A DNA stretch of 64,000 nucleotides from JALZVT01 sp039029135 (GCA_039029135.1 JBCCGT010000012.1:1-64000), one strand, 5' to 3'; positions 9,286-18,066 are shown, counted from the stretch's first letter. Notes: a model not told the origin generated them from the sequence alone. Made by a program: numbers and translations.

Positions 9286-9379
9286 GTGAAACCTCCTGCC
9301 TTCCGAGTCTCCACGTTAACCGGTGGCACGCGCCAACAACAGCCTTGACTGTCACCGGCTGGGCGATCGTCAAAGATGC

Positions 9380-9395
9380 CTGTATACATAGCCAG
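9380..9395 (+). promoter_or_regulatory. Candidate LexA (SOS) box overlapping a -10-like element before dinB
   Basis: The 16 bases have the LexA layout CTG, ten bases, CAG, with the stronger CTGT left half and an A/T-rich centre (TATACATA). TATACA at 9383-9388 could be the -10 hexamer, which would put transcription close to the ATG at 9397. LexA sites overlapping the -10 of SOS polymerases are well known. The site was read by eye against the E. coli consensus, so this genome's own LexA consensus would need to agree. Confidence 0.5.
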
Positions 9396-9396
9396 C

Positions 9397-10632
9397 ATGA
9401 GCTGGTCCCGCGTCATTGCCCACGCCGACATGGATGCGTTTTACGCCTCGGTCGAGCAGCACGACGATCCGAGCCTGATCGGCCGGCCGCTGCTGATCGG
9501 CAGCCGCTCAGGGCGCGGGGTGGTGTTAACGGCCAGCTACGAGGCCCGCCCGTTTCGGGTCGGCAGCGCCATGCCGATGGCCGAGGCGCTGCGCCGCTGC
9601 CCCGACGCCGTCGTCATACCGCCACGATTCGAGCGCTACACCGAGGCCTCCGCGCAGATTATGGCCGTGTTTGAAGACTTCTCGCCGACGGTGGAGCCGC
9701 TGTCGCTGGACGAGGCCTTCATCGACATGAGCGGCGCCGCCCACATCTTCGGCACGCCGCGCGATATCGGCACGCGCATTAAGGCGGCGGTGCGCGAGGC
9801 TACCGGCCTGACGATCTCTGTCGGCATGGCCGCCACCAAATATGTCGCCAAGGTGGCGAGCGGCTTCGACAAGCCCGACGGACTGACGGTCGTCGAGGAA
9901 GACAATGCGCGCGCCTGGCTCGCGCCCCTGCCGGTGGCGCGATTGTGGGGGGCAGGGCCCAAGACGCAGGCGCGGCTCAACGCGCTCGGCTACGAGACCA
10001 TTGCCGACGTCGCGGCGGCCGATCCCGAGCGGCTGCGCGCCGAACTCGGCCACGCGGGCGCACACTTCTATGAGCTCGCCCACGCGCGCGACCCGCGCCC
10101 CGTTGAGCGCAGCCGCCGGGGTCGCAGCATGGGCTCCGAGCGCACGCTGCTCGAGGACATCACCGATCCCGATGAGATACTGGCGCACCTGCGCCGCTCC
10201 GCCGATCGCATCGCGCGGCGGCTGCGGGACAAGCGCTATGTGGCCAGCGGCGTGCGCGTGCGGCTGAAGACCTCGCGCTTCGAATCGCTGACCCGGCAGT
10301 GCACGCTGCGCTCGCCCACCGACGCCGCCGACGACCTGCTGCGCGCCGCCAGCACGCTGCTGCCGCGCTTCGATCACCCGGGTCCGTTTCGGCTGGTCGG
10401 CCTGGCCGCGTTCGAACTGACCCGCGCCAGCCAGCCGCGGCAGCTCGACCTACTGGACGCGGATCCGCGGCCGCGCAAGCTCGAAGGCGTGCTGGATGCG
10501 GTCAACGAGAAGTTCGGCGCCGGTGCGGTCCGGCGCGCCAGAGACGTCGGCACCGTGATCGGTGACACCAGCCCCAATCTGGACGGCCTGGTGGCGGACA
10601 CGGACGACCCGAGCGCAGACGACGAGCGCTAA
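9397..10632 (+). CDS. dinB: DNA polymerase IV (Y-family)
   Basis: A 411-residue error-prone translesion polymerase that extends past damaged bases and mismatched ends. The first metal motif HADMDAFYASVE sits at residues 9-20 and the catalytic SLDEAFID near residues 103-110. The thumb helix-hairpin-helix region and the little-finger domain follow, and the total length is slightly above the E. coli enzyme. I chose ATG 9397 because the homologous sequence begins there and the candidate LexA box lies just upstream; ATG 9376 would place the box inside the gene. No ribosome site precedes 9397, so a leaderless message is possible. The C-terminus, rich in Asp, shows no clear beta-clamp motif that I can vouch for. 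Confidence 0.92.
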   Translation: MSWSRVIAHADMDAFYASVEQHDDPSLIGRPLLIGSRSGRGVVLTASYEARPFRVGSAMPMAEALRRCPDAVVIPPRFERYTEASAQIMAVFEDFSPTVEPLSLDEAFIDMSGAAHIFGTPRDIGTRIKAAVREATGLTISVGMAATKYVAKVASGFDKPDGLTVVEEDNARAWLAPLPVARLWGAGPKTQARLNALGYETIADVAAADPERLRAELGHAGAHFYELAHARDPRPVERSRRGRSMGSERTLLEDITDPDEILAHLRRSADRIARRLRDKRYVASGVRVRLKTSRFESLTRQCTLRSPTDAADDLLRAASTLLPRFDHPGPFRLVGLAAFELTRASQPRQLDLLDADPRPRKLEGVLDAVNEKFGAGAVRRARDVGTVIGDTSPNLDGLVADTDDPSADDER

Positions 10633-10637
10633 GGAAG

Positions 10638-10683
10638 AGCGCTAGGGGACTAGCGCTGAGGAAGAGCGCTACGGAGTAGCGCT
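10638..10683. repeat. Two tandem hairpins downstream of dinB
   Basis: Six bases after the dinB stop lie two perfect inverted repeats in tandem. The first has 8-bp arms AGCGCTAG/CTAGCGCT around GGGA (10638-10657). The second has arms AGCGCTAC/GTAGCGCT around GGA (10665-10683). Each is preceded by a copy of (A/G)AGGAAG, so the unit of about 27 bp is duplicated. The innermost arm base differs between units, but the pairing is kept (G:C against C:G). No T-run follows, so this is not a standard intrinsic terminator. It may act as a transcript-end structure or be a REP-like element. Confidence 0.7.
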
Positions 10684-10755
10684 GAGCGCGCGGTTGCATC
10701 CGGCTTGAATCGCTGCACACTCAGGGCGAGCACGACCCATACGGGGAGATGACCT

Positions 10756-11367
10756 ATGGGCTGGTACGCACGCCATATCCTGCCGCGGCTTATCGAGGGC
10801 GGCTGTTCGCAGCCGCCGCTGATGCGACTGCGCGAGCAGTACGTGCCGCGCGCCCGCGGCCGCGTGCTGGAAGTCGGGGTGGGCACGGGACTGAACCTGC
10901 GCTACTACGACGGTGACGTCGAGCTGACCGCACTGGATCCCGCCGCTGAGCTGACCGCGAAGGCGCGCGAGCGCGCGGCGTCGCGCGGCATGAATGTGGA
11001 GCTGCTCGGCGTCTCCGGGGAGATGATCCCAGCCGACGACGCGCGCTTCGATGCGCTGGTGTGCACCTGGACGCTGTGCACGATCCCCGATCCGGCACGC
11101 GCGCTGGCAGAGATGCATCGTGTGGTGCGTCCGGGCGGCGCGCTGTATTTCATCGAACACGGACTGTCACCGGAAGCGGGCGTGGCGCGCTGGCAACACC
11201 GCATCGAACCCCTTTGGAAGCGCATTGCGGGCGGCTGCCATCTGAGTCGGGAGGCCGACAAGCTGATCGCGGCGGCGGGGTTCGAAATCAGCGAGCGCAT
11301 GGCGGAACAGTTGCCCGGTCCCAAGATTGCCACCTGGGTTACGCACGGCGTGGCGCTACGCGCCTGA
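10756..11367 (+). CDS. Class I SAM-dependent methyltransferase
   Basis: A 203-residue methyltransferase. The SAM-binding motif I is VLEVGVGTGLNL at residues 37-48, followed by an acidic residue at the end of strand 2 (LTALDP) and the motif after strand 4 (ALVCTWTLCTIPDP). The RPGG turn and IEHG strand are present. This pattern, with CTIPDP and the late EHG, recalls METTL7/UbiE-like enzymes acting on small molecules, thiols or lipids. The target is not known. GGGGAG lies seven bases before ATG 10756, supporting the start. It stands alone after the dinB hairpins. Confidence 0.75.
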   Translation: MGWYARHILPRLIEGGCSQPPLMRLREQYVPRARGRVLEVGVGTGLNLRYYDGDVELTALDPAAELTAKARERAASRGMNVELLGVSGEMIPADDARFDALVCTWTLCTIPDPARALAEMHRVVRPGGALYFIEHGLSPEAGVARWQHRIEPLWKRIAGGCHLSREADKLIAAAGFEISERMAEQLPGPKIATWVTHGVALRA

Positions 11368-11430
11368 CCGCGACCCAGCTTGCCCCGCGACACTCCGACC
11401 AACGAGTTACCCGAGTAGGCCACGCACACC

Positions 11431-12486
11431 ATGCAGTCATCCATACAGTCATCCGCGCAGCCATTAATCGACCCTATCCGCGCGCAGGCGCACCTGCACC
11501 ACGCCTGGTTTCTGGGACTGCAACTGATGATCGCCAGCCGCGAGGGTCCAGACGTGATGGGCGACTGGATGTTCCGACTGTTCCGTCGCCAGCACGAGGA
11601 GAAATTCCTGTCGAGTTTCAGGAAACTCGGCCTCGACGGTCTGCCCGATGCCGTTGCGTGCGCTCGCTATCACGTGCTGTCGAACAACATCGGCGGCGTC
11701 GGCGTCGAGTTCATGCCGGAGCACGATCGCAAGGCCTGGGTCCGCTTTCGCTATCCGCGCTGGATGTATCACGGGCCGACGATCTGCGGTATCCCGGTGG
11801 AGGTCAGCCGCGGATTTCTGCGCGGCTGGTACGCCCACAACGGCGTGTCCCTGAACAATCCCCGCCTCGGCTTTGTCTGTGTTTCCGAAGACATGACCGG
11901 CGAGTTTGGCCTTTGCGGGTACTTCCGCGAATTCGATCACGAGCTCAGCGACGCGGAGCGCCTGCAGTTTGCACGCGACGAAACACCGCCCCCATTCGAC
12001 GCGGCCAGCCAGCCGGCGCCGCCGCCGGACGAGTGGAGCGTGGAGCGGCTGGAGAAGGCAAATCGCAACTACGCGCTGGAATACCTGCGCAACGGCTTTG
12101 CCACGCTGGTCGACGTCATCGACCGCGAGCGCGTCCGCGACCACGGCCGGCGTGCGGCTCGACTGATCGGACTACAGTACTTCGCCGAAACGGCAGCGAT
12201 GATCGGCGCCGAGGACGGCGGACTCGACGCAGCAAGCGACTACCTGATGCGCATGCTCGGCGGGATGGGCGACGAGATCGTTGCCGCGCCGGATCGGCAG
12301 GATCAGCGCACGTTTACCCAGCGAGGGCTACGCGTCGTCCGCGGCCTCGACGGCGACACGCGCACGCTGCTGCTCGACTGCTGGCTGGACCTGTGGCGCG
12401 GCGCCCTGGACGCTCCGCGCGCACGGGTCGCGGCCGAGATCGACCGGGGTACCGATGAACTCGTCTGGACGCTGCGGCTGCGCTGA
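11431..12486 (+). CDS. Conserved-looking cytoplasmic protein of unknown function
   Basis: A 351-residue soluble protein that I do not confidently recognise. The N-terminal half has WMFRLFRRQHEEKFLSSFRK, several Trp/Tyr/His-rich stretches (WVRFRYPRWMYHG) and paired cysteines (FVCVSED, FGLCGYF). The stretch FGLCGYFREF slightly recalls the L-2-amino-thiazoline-4-carboxylate hydrolase family, but the match is too weak to assign. The C-terminal half (residues 200-351) is helical. There is no signal or membrane segment. Codon use is like the surrounding genes. It lies 63 nt after the methyltransferase on the same strand and ends 112 nt before the tRNA-Lys. Confidence 0.6.
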   Translation: MQSSIQSSAQPLIDPIRAQAHLHHAWFLGLQLMIASREGPDVMGDWMFRLFRRQHEEKFLSSFRKLGLDGLPDAVACARYHVLSNNIGGVGVEFMPEHDRKAWVRFRYPRWMYHGPTICGIPVEVSRGFLRGWYAHNGVSLNNPRLGFVCVSEDMTGEFGLCGYFREFDHELSDAERLQFARDETPPPFDAASQPAPPPDEWSVERLEKANRNYALEYLRNGFATLVDVIDRERVRDHGRRAARLIGLQYFAETAAMIGAEDGGLDAASDYLMRMLGGMGDEIVAAPDRQDQRTFTQRGLRVVRGLDGDTRTLLLDCWLDLWRGALDAPRARVAAEIDRGTDELVWTLRLR

Positions 12487-12598
12487 GCGGTAGACGACGT
12501 CGAGGCCGGGACTTGCTCGAACGGCGGCGGTCGGGACAGACGGCCTCTGAGAGCGGTGAGTGCTGCGCGAGCGAAGCGTCCTGCGCGAGGCAAAAGAA

Positions 12599-12674
12599 TG
12601 GTGGGACGTCTGGGGTTCGAACCCAGGACCAACGGGTTAAAAGCCCGGTGCTCTACCAACTGAGCTAACGTCCC
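12599..12674 (-). tRNA. tRNA-Lys (anticodon UUU)
   Basis: The reverse strand folds into a full 76-nt cloverleaf including an encoded CCA end. The acceptor stem is GGGACGT paired with ACGTCCC, the D arm carries GCTC...GAGC, and the anticodon stem CGGGC/GCCCG holds the loop TTTTAA-type sequence with anticodon TTT. The T arm has GGTTCGAACC. The variable loop is short, as expected for lysine tRNA. It lies between the unknown gene ending at 12486 and queC, on the same strand as the que-tol-ruv run. Confidence 0.96.
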
Positions 12675-12804
12675 GATGCGCGAGCCGCGGTGGCCGATTG
12701 AGCGAACCGCCCGCTGCGAGGGACGCATAGTGTAGCGGCGAGAATCCGAAACTCAAGACAAGCCGTACCGGCTGCGATCGGCGGCTCGAGGCCGAGCGCG
12801 CGCG

Positions 12805-13506
12805 TCACGCGTAGCGCGTCGGGTCGGGGACTCCCGCCGCCGCGAAGCCTGCCGCACGGATTCGACAGCTATCGCAAAGCCCGCAGGCGCGCCCGGCCGA
12901 ATCCGCCTGATAGCAGGACACCGTCTCGGCGTAGTCGACACCCAGACCGAGCCCCAAGCGGATGATGTCCGCCTTGGCGAGGTCGATCAGCGGCGTGTGT
13001 ATCCGCAGCCGCTCGGCCGCGCCCTGCGCCTCGACGCCGGCGCGCGTCGCGAGGTTCGCCATGGTCTCGAAAGCGGCGATGAACTCCGGCCGACAGTCGG
13101 GATAGCCGGAGTAGTCGACCGCGTTGACGCCGATGAAGATGTCGGTGCCGCCAAGCACCTCGGCCCAGGCCAGCGCGGTCGAGAGAAAAACGGTGTTGCG
13201 CGCCGGCACATAGGTCACGGGTATCTCGTCGGTGTCCGCGACGTCTGCATCCGGCGGCGCCTCCGGCACGTCGATGTCGGTATCCGTCAGCGCCGAGCCG
13301 CCAAACTGGCCAATGTCGAGCCGCACCACCCGATGGGTCACCCCCGCGCCGGCCGCGATTCGGCGCGCGGCGTCCAACTCGGCGCTGTGTCGCTGGCCGT
13401 AGTCGAACGACAGAGCATAGGCGTCGAAGCCGGCACCCTGGGCGCAGGCGAGCACGGTTGCGGAGTCTAGCCCGCCGGACAGCAGCACGACGGCCGGCCG
13501 CGCCAT
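12805..13506 (-). CDS. queC: 7-cyano-7-deazaguanine synthase
   Basis: QueC converts 7-carboxy-7-deazaguanine to preQ0 with ATP and ammonia, on the path to queuosine in tRNA. This 233-residue protein begins with the PP-loop ATP motif SGGLDS at residues 10-15. Near the C-terminus is the zinc site with four cysteines, SCYQ followed by CGLCDSC. Its length is normal for the family. ATG 13506 shares one base with the queE stop (TGATG), so translation is probably coupled. The longer frame starting at GTG 13689 lies inside queE and is rejected. It is the last protein gene of the run before tRNA-Lys. Confidence 0.95.
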   Translation of the reverse strand: MARPAVVLLSGGLDSATVLACAQGAGFDAYALSFDYGQRHSAELDAARRIAAGAGVTHRVVRLDIGQFGGSALTDTDIDVPEAPPDADVADTDEIPVTYVPARNTVFLSTALAWAEVLGGTDIFIGVNAVDYSGYPDCRPEFIAAFETMANLATRAGVEAQGAAERLRIHTPLIDLAKADIIRLGLGLGVDYAETVSCYQADSAGRACGLCDSCRIRAAGFAAAGVPDPTRYA

Positions 13507-14174
13507 CAGCGGCCGACCTCGTCGCCCCACAGCGATTTGTGCAGCTGCGTTTGGAAGCGCACCGCGAGACGATCTTCGACAATCCAGTCGGCGAGCGTGC
13601 GCGGCGGCAGTTGGTTGGCGCTCGGCGAAAACAGCACGGCCGCTGGGCCGGCGTAGAGCCCGTAGCGTTCGCAGGTCATACGTGCCCACTCGTAGTCGTT
13701 GCGATCACAGATCACAAACTTGATTTCGTCCTTCGCATTCAGCAGCGACAGATTCGGCAGATGATTGCGCGCCACCTCACCCGAACCGGGGGTCTTCAGG
13801 TCTAGGATGCGTGCGACGCGCGCATCCACGGCGTCGATCGGCAGCGCGCCGCTCGTCTCTAGCGAGACGTCGAAGCCCGCGTCACACAGTGCCTTCAGCA
13901 GCACCAGGCAATCTGGCTGCGCCAGCGGCTCGCCGCCCGTCACGGTGACATGGAGCACCCCAAAAGCGGTGACCTGCGCCACGAGCGACTCGCAGCTGAA
14001 CTGTTCACCGCCGGAAAATGCGTATGCCGTATCGCAGTACTGGCAGCGCAGCGGACAGCCCGTCAGGCGCACGAACACCGTCGGCAGGCCGGCGCGACTC
14101 GTCTCGCCCTGCAGAGAGAGGAACACCTCGGTGATCCGCAGGGTCGGGACTCGCTCAGCGGAGCTCCGCGGCAT
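13506..14174 (-). CDS. queE: 7-carboxy-7-deazaguanine synthase (radical SAM)
   Basis: QueE contracts the ring of 6-carboxytetrahydropterin to 7-carboxy-7-deazaguanine using a 4Fe-4S cluster and SAM. The 222-residue protein has the early LSLQGE substrate strand and the cluster motif CPLRCQYC (CX3CX2C) about 35 residues in, followed by TGGEPL for SAM binding. Residues SFSP-like near the C-terminus (VLFSPSANQ) also fit. ATG 14174 overlaps the cpoB end by 20 nt. A longer frame to 14276 runs further into cpoB and lacks homology-like sequence. Together with queC this gives two of the preQ0 steps; queD and folE are not in the window. Confidence 0.94.
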   Translation of the reverse strand: MPRSSAERVPTLRITEVFLSLQGETSRAGLPTVFVRLTGCPLRCQYCDTAYAFSGGEQFSCESLVAQVTAFGVLHVTVTGGEPLAQPDCLVLLKALCDAGFDVSLETSGALPIDAVDARVARILDLKTPGSGEVARNHLPNLSLLNAKDEIKFVICDRNDYEWARMTCERYGLYAGPAAVLFSPSANQLPPRTLADWIVEDRLAVRFQTQLHKSLWGDEVGR

Positions 14175-15024
14175 GGGACCTCGCCAGCCCGGCAGCGGGC
14201 GTGTCAGGGTAGCGTTTGGAAACGTCATCGAAGTGCTGCAGCGCGGCCGCGATGTTACCTGAGCGATGCTCGACAACGCCTAGTTTGTATAGGCTGTCCG
14301 GTACCTTCTGGTGAGCCGGGTAGCGGCCCACGACCTCGTTGAAGGCACCTTTCGCATCGCTCAGGCGATCTTCGATCAGAAATAGCTGACCCAGCCAGTA
14401 GTGGCTGTTCGGGGTAAAGATGCCACCCGGATGTTCGCGCAACACCGATTCGAAGGCCGCAATCGAAGCATCGAACTGCTGTCGTTTCATCAGCTCAAAG
14501 GCCTGATTGTAGGCCGCGCGCTCGTCATCGGAGTGCGGATCGGGGCCCGTTAGCACCGGCGCTGCGGTCGCGGAACTCTGGGGACTCGGGGGACTAGGCG
14601 CGGCAGGCTGCGGCGCGCTCGCCGCGGTCGCTCCCGTCGCTCCTGTCGCTAGGCCGGCGACGCGACGATCGACCTCAAGGTACTGGCGCCGCTGCAGCTG
14701 ACGCAGGCGTTCGATCTCGTGTGCCTGTTCTTCGACGAGACCGCGCAGCTGCTGCAATTCGGTCTGCAGCTGCTGCAGTTCATAGAACAGCTGAGCGTTG
14801 TTGCCCGGCGCCGCGGAGCCACTGGCGACCGGTGCCGCGGCCGGGGTAACCGCGCTGCTCTGATCCTCGACGGGGACGGCCGCGAGCGCCAGCAGCGGCG
14901 CGAACAGCAGCGCGCACGCTGCCAAGCGAGGGAATACCCAACAGGGCGAGTCGCCGCCCAGGATCTCGCTAAGCGCAGCCGACCAGCGAGGACGCGCGCC
15001 GCGGGATCCCGCAGCGCCAGTCAT
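14155..15024 (-). CDS. cpoB: Cell division coordinator CpoB (YbgF), Tol-Pal associated
   Basis: CpoB is a periplasmic TPR protein that links outer-membrane constriction by Tol-Pal to septal murein synthesis by PBP1B. The 289-residue protein has a signal peptide (core near LAACALLFAPLLALAA). It then has a coiled-coil region rich in Gln and Leu (LQQLQTELQQLRGLVEEQ), an Ala/Pro/Ser linker, and a C-terminal domain of three TPR-like repeats including GIFTPNSHYWLGQLF. It is in its usual place after pal. The start is uncertain: GTG 15048 opens the frame eight codons earlier, and neither start has a strong ribosome site. Confidence 0.92.
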   Translation of the reverse strand: MTGAAGSRGARPRWSAALSEILGGDSPCWVFPRLAACALLFAPLLALAAVPVEDQSSAVTPAAAPVASGSAAPGNNAQLFYELQQLQTELQQLRGLVEEQAHEIERLRQLQRRQYLEVDRRVAGLATGATGATAASAPQPAAPSPPSPQSSATAAPVLTGPDPHSDDERAAYNQAFELMKRQQFDASIAAFESVLREHPGGIFTPNSHYWLGQLFLIEDRLSDAKGAFNEVVGRYPAHQKVPDSLYKLGVVEHRSGNIAAALQHFDDVSKRYPDTPAAGLARSHAAELR

Positions 15025-15143
15025 CCCGATTCGTCGATGCTTCTCCACAACCGATGAGTACCGTCACACGTGCACGCAGCGCGCGCGTCCGCCGATTCGT
15101 CTGATCCAACGCGCAAACAAGCGCGCGGATCAGGCCAGATCCA

Positions 15144-15680
15144 TCAGCGAGGGTAGAGGATGATCGCCCGCCGATTGCGCGACCAGGAAGCCTCGCTGTG
15201 GCCGGGATCTTCCGGACGTTCTTCACCGTAGGAAACGGTGGCAATCTGATTGCTGCGCACACCTGCCGACAGCAGGAAACGGCGCACGGTGTCCGCGCGG
15301 CGCTCGCCCAGGGCCAGGTTGTACTCACGCGTGCCGCGCTCGTCGCAGTGACCCTGAATCGTCACGCGCTTGGCGGGATAACGAGAGAGAACATCGGCGT
15401 GCATCTCGAGAATGGCGAGATCGTTCTGAGACAGCGTCGCCTGGTCATAACCAAAATAGAAGGTGCGCGAGAGCGCCTGATTGGTACCCGGAATGTTGGG
15501 GTTGCCGTCGGTGTTGAACGCGGGATACGACGGCTGCGCCGGTACCGGCGGCGGCGCGTCGCGCTCAACGTTGTCAGCCGGGCTCGGCTCTTCTTCTGCC
15601 GGGGGATTGCTGGCACAGCCTGCGAGCAGCGCTCCCGCGACAACCAGGCTCAGGCCTGCGCGTAGCCAGTCTGTCTTCAT
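15144..15680 (-). CDS. pal: Peptidoglycan-associated lipoprotein
   Basis: Pal anchors the outer membrane to peptidoglycan and is recruited to the septum by TolB and TolA. The 178-residue precursor has the lipobox LLAGC with Cys22, a Pro/Glu-rich linker, and an OmpA-like domain from about residue 75. The domain includes the murein-binding helix region (NLALGERRADTVRRFL) and the NRRA segment near the C-terminus. ATG 15680 has AGGAG about nine bases upstream. The gap to tolB is 158 nt and contains a TATAAC element at 15727-15732 on this strand, so an internal promoter is possible but unproven. Confidence 0.96.
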   Translation of the reverse strand: MKTDWLRAGLSLVVAGALLAGCASNPPAEEEPSPADNVERDAPPPVPAQPSYPAFNTDGNPNIPGTNQALSRTFYFGYDQATLSQNDLAILEMHADVLSRYPAKRVTIQGHCDERGTREYNLALGERRADTVRRFLLSAGVRSNQIATVSYGEERPEDPGHSEASWSRNRRAIILYPR

Positions 15681-15838
15681 CTCTTCTTCTCCTGCCGTTC
15701 CGGTCCCGGGCACCGAGACCGTTTGCGTTATATCTGTTTTTGAATGTTCCGTTGGTCGGGACGTCTCTCGCTCTGAGCATCCCCTCTCACCACTACTTCT
15801 CCGCTAGATCGCAGTTCGTAGACCGCCTCAACCGTCGC

Positions 15839-17239
15839 TCAGGGCAGGGGTTGTGCCGTCACGACTGCGGGGAGAAAAGGTGACCAGGCCGGTTCCCTGA
15901 CTTCGCCGTTCGACGACGGCAACCGATACTTCACCCGACCGTCCAGCGAAACGACGGCGAGTATACCTTGGCCCTGATACTGTGTGGCATAAATCAGCAT
16001 GGCCCCATTTGGCGCAACAGAGGGCGATTCGTCCAGTCTTGTCTGCGTCAAAATGCGAAAGTCTTCACGTTCCAGCGACTGCCAGGCGATGTGAAAGACG
16101 CCGCGCCGCCGATGGACAAACACCATTTGCTTGCCTGTCGGCAAATACTGCGCCCGAGCGTTGTAGTCCCCTTCATAGGTCAGTCTGCCGTTGACCGCGC
16201 CCGTCGCAGGGTCCAGCGCGTAGACCTGCGGCCGGCCGCCGCGATCGGAGGTAAACGCGAGCGTGCGGCCATCCGGGCTGAAAACGGGCTCGGTGTCGAT
16301 GGCGCGATTGGTAGTCAAGCGCCGCAGAGCCCGCGTCGCGAGGTCCATGACGTAGATCTCCGGGTTGCCGTCTTTGGACAGCACGAGCGCGAGTTGACGC
16401 CCGTCCGGGGAAAACGCCGGCGCGCTGTTGTTGCCCGGGAAGTCCGCAATCAGCTCGCGCTGATTGGAAGCGATATCGTGCAGGTAGACGGCGGGCCGGC
16501 CGAGATCGAACGACACATAGGCGATCTGGGCGCCGTCCGGAGACCAGGTGGCAGACAGGATCGGTTCGCTGGACTCATACAGCGTGCGCAAGCGCTCGCC
16601 GTCAGAGTCGGCAATCTCGAGCCGAAAACTGGTCGACCGGGTACCCAGGTTGCGCGCAAGCACGTACATCAGCTTGGTCGAGAAGGCGCCCGGGATGCCG
16701 GTGACCTGCTCGTAGACGAGATCGGCAACGAGATGGGCGCTGTCGCGCCAGGTTTCGCGGCTGCCCTCGATGCGGCGCCCCGCGAGCTGCCGCTCGTTGA
16801 CCACATCGAACAGGTAGACGTAGAGCGCCTGACCCGAGGATGTCGGCGCGACCCGGCCGATCAGCAGGTACTCCATGCCAAGAATCTTCCAGTCTCGGAA
16901 GATGACCTCGGACGGGCGACTCGGCAGCGACAGCATGTTTGCCGCGGGCAGCACCTCGAACTGTCCCGAGCGCTGCAGATCGAACTCGATGATGCCCTCC
17001 ATGGGAGCGCCGGCGGGAACACGAGGGTCGACGCGAAACGGCACGACCGCAATCTTGGTTTGCTTGTCATAGCCCGCATCGATGACGACGGTATCGAGCG
17101 ACTCTGCGCGCGCGACGCTCGGCCCGCACGCCGCAGCGACGGCGCAAACGCAAATCAGGAATTGAGCAAACAGGGCGAGCGGCGTGACGCCCGATCGACG
17201 ACCGGGGATGCCCTCGAGTGAAAAGTGGGTGGTGTTCAA
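15839..17239 (-). CDS. tolB: Tol-Pal system periplasmic protein TolB
   Basis: TolB is the periplasmic partner of Pal and of the TolA C-terminal domain. The 466-residue precursor has an N-terminal export signal (core near ALFAQFLICVCAVAAA, ending VARAES). An N-terminal alpha/beta domain follows, then a six-bladed beta-propeller marked by repeated SPDG turns (WSPDGAQIAYVS, FSPDGRQLALVL, FSPDGRTLAFTS). Length is slightly above the E. coli protein. The ATG overlaps the tolA stop by 4 nt. Everything expected for function is visible. Confidence 0.96.
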   Translation of the reverse strand: MNTTHFSLEGIPGRRSGVTPLALFAQFLICVCAVAAACGPSVARAESLDTVVIDAGYDKQTKIAVVPFRVDPRVPAGAPMEGIIEFDLQRSGQFEVLPAANMLSLPSRPSEVIFRDWKILGMEYLLIGRVAPTSSGQALYVYLFDVVNERQLAGRRIEGSRETWRDSAHLVADLVYEQVTGIPGAFSTKLMYVLARNLGTRSTSFRLEIADSDGERLRTLYESSEPILSATWSPDGAQIAYVSFDLGRPAVYLHDIASNQRELIADFPGNNSAPAFSPDGRQLALVLSKDGNPEIYVMDLATRALRRLTTNRAIDTEPVFSPDGRTLAFTSDRGGRPQVYALDPATGAVNGRLTYEGDYNARAQYLPTGKQMVFVHRRRGVFHIAWQSLEREDFRILTQTRLDESPSVAPNGAMLIYATQYQGQGILAVVSLDGRVKYRLPSSNGEVREPAWSPFLPAVVTAQPLP

Positions 17240-18066
17240 CGTAGCAAATCCTCTGGATTGAACAACAAATTAAATCGACGGAAGCGCCGCTCGAACAGCG
17301 CCGGGTCGTCAGGTACAGAAAACTGACCCGCCCGCCGCACGGCCATCTCCGCCGAACGATCGAATGCACCATCGCCGCTCGACTCGACCAGCGATACGCC
17401 CGCGACCTCACCGCTCGGAACGAGCTCGACGCGCAGCGTCGCCTTCATGCCGTTACGGGCGCTGGCCGGCCGCGACCAGTTGGCCACAATCTTGCTGCGA
17501 ATCGCTTGGAAAAAAGTCTGTGCGACGCGCGCCGCCTCGTCTTCAGCGAGCGCGTCCGCCTCGTCCTCCAAGGCCTTCGAAAAGGAGCTGCTGGCGAGCG
17601 CCTCCAGCCTTTCGCGGCGCAGCCGTTCCGCTCTTTCGGCCTCGGCCTTGAGGCGCTCGGCGCGGGCCGCCTCCGCCTGGGCGCGGGCCTCGCGCTGCTC
17701 GCGCTCGCGCTCGCGCAGCTTCTTGTCTTCCGTCTCCTTGCGGCGCTTGTCGCGCTCGATCTGGATGCGTTTTCGCTCGGCCGCCTCCGCTTCGCGACGC
17801 TGCGATTCCAGCAATCGCGGGTCGACGCGGTCCTCGCGGACGGGCGGCGCAGCCGCCGGCGCGGGCGGCGGCGCCTCGACGCGCGGCTTCGGCTGAGCGC
17901 GCTGCGGTTCCATGACGATGAGACTGGAATTGATCACGCGCGGCTTGATGACGCGCGCTTCTTCATCGACAAAGGTCACGCCAACCACCAGATACCAGAT
18001 CAGGGCCGCATGCAGGCCCGCGGCAAGCAGCACGGGCGCGGCGTAGCTGCGAATTGCGCCAAACAC
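17236..18066 (-). CDS. tolA: Cell envelope integrity protein TolA
   Basis: TolA spans the periplasm and transmits inner-membrane energy from TolQR to TolB and Pal. The 276-residue protein has one N-terminal membrane helix (about residues 8-29). A Pro-rich segment and a long charged helix follow, rich in Arg, Glu and Ala (about residues 80-180). The C-terminal domain III of about 90 residues contains ANWSRP and the VSLVESSGDGAFDRSA core of the TonB/TolA fold. The helix is shorter than in E. coli, giving a smaller overall size. It lies 81 nt after tolR and overlaps tolB by 4 nt. Confidence 0.94.
   Translation of the reverse strand: MFGAIRSYAAPVLLAAGLHAALIWYLVVGVTFVDEEARVIKPRVINSSLIVMEPQRAQPKPRVEAPPPAPAAAPPVREDRVDPRLLESQRREAEAAERKRIQIERDKRRKETEDKKLREREREQREARAQAEAARAERLKAEAERAERLRRERLEALASSSFSKALEDEADALAEDEAARVAQTFFQAIRSKIVANWSRPASARNGMKATLRVELVPSGEVAGVSLVESSGDGAFDRSAEMAVRRAGQFSVPDDPALFERRFRRFNLLFNPEDLLR

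Noticed and set aside
12805..13689. Longer QueC with 61 extra N-terminal residues
   Set aside because: The extension overlaps queE coding sequence and the PP-loop would no longer be near the N-terminus.
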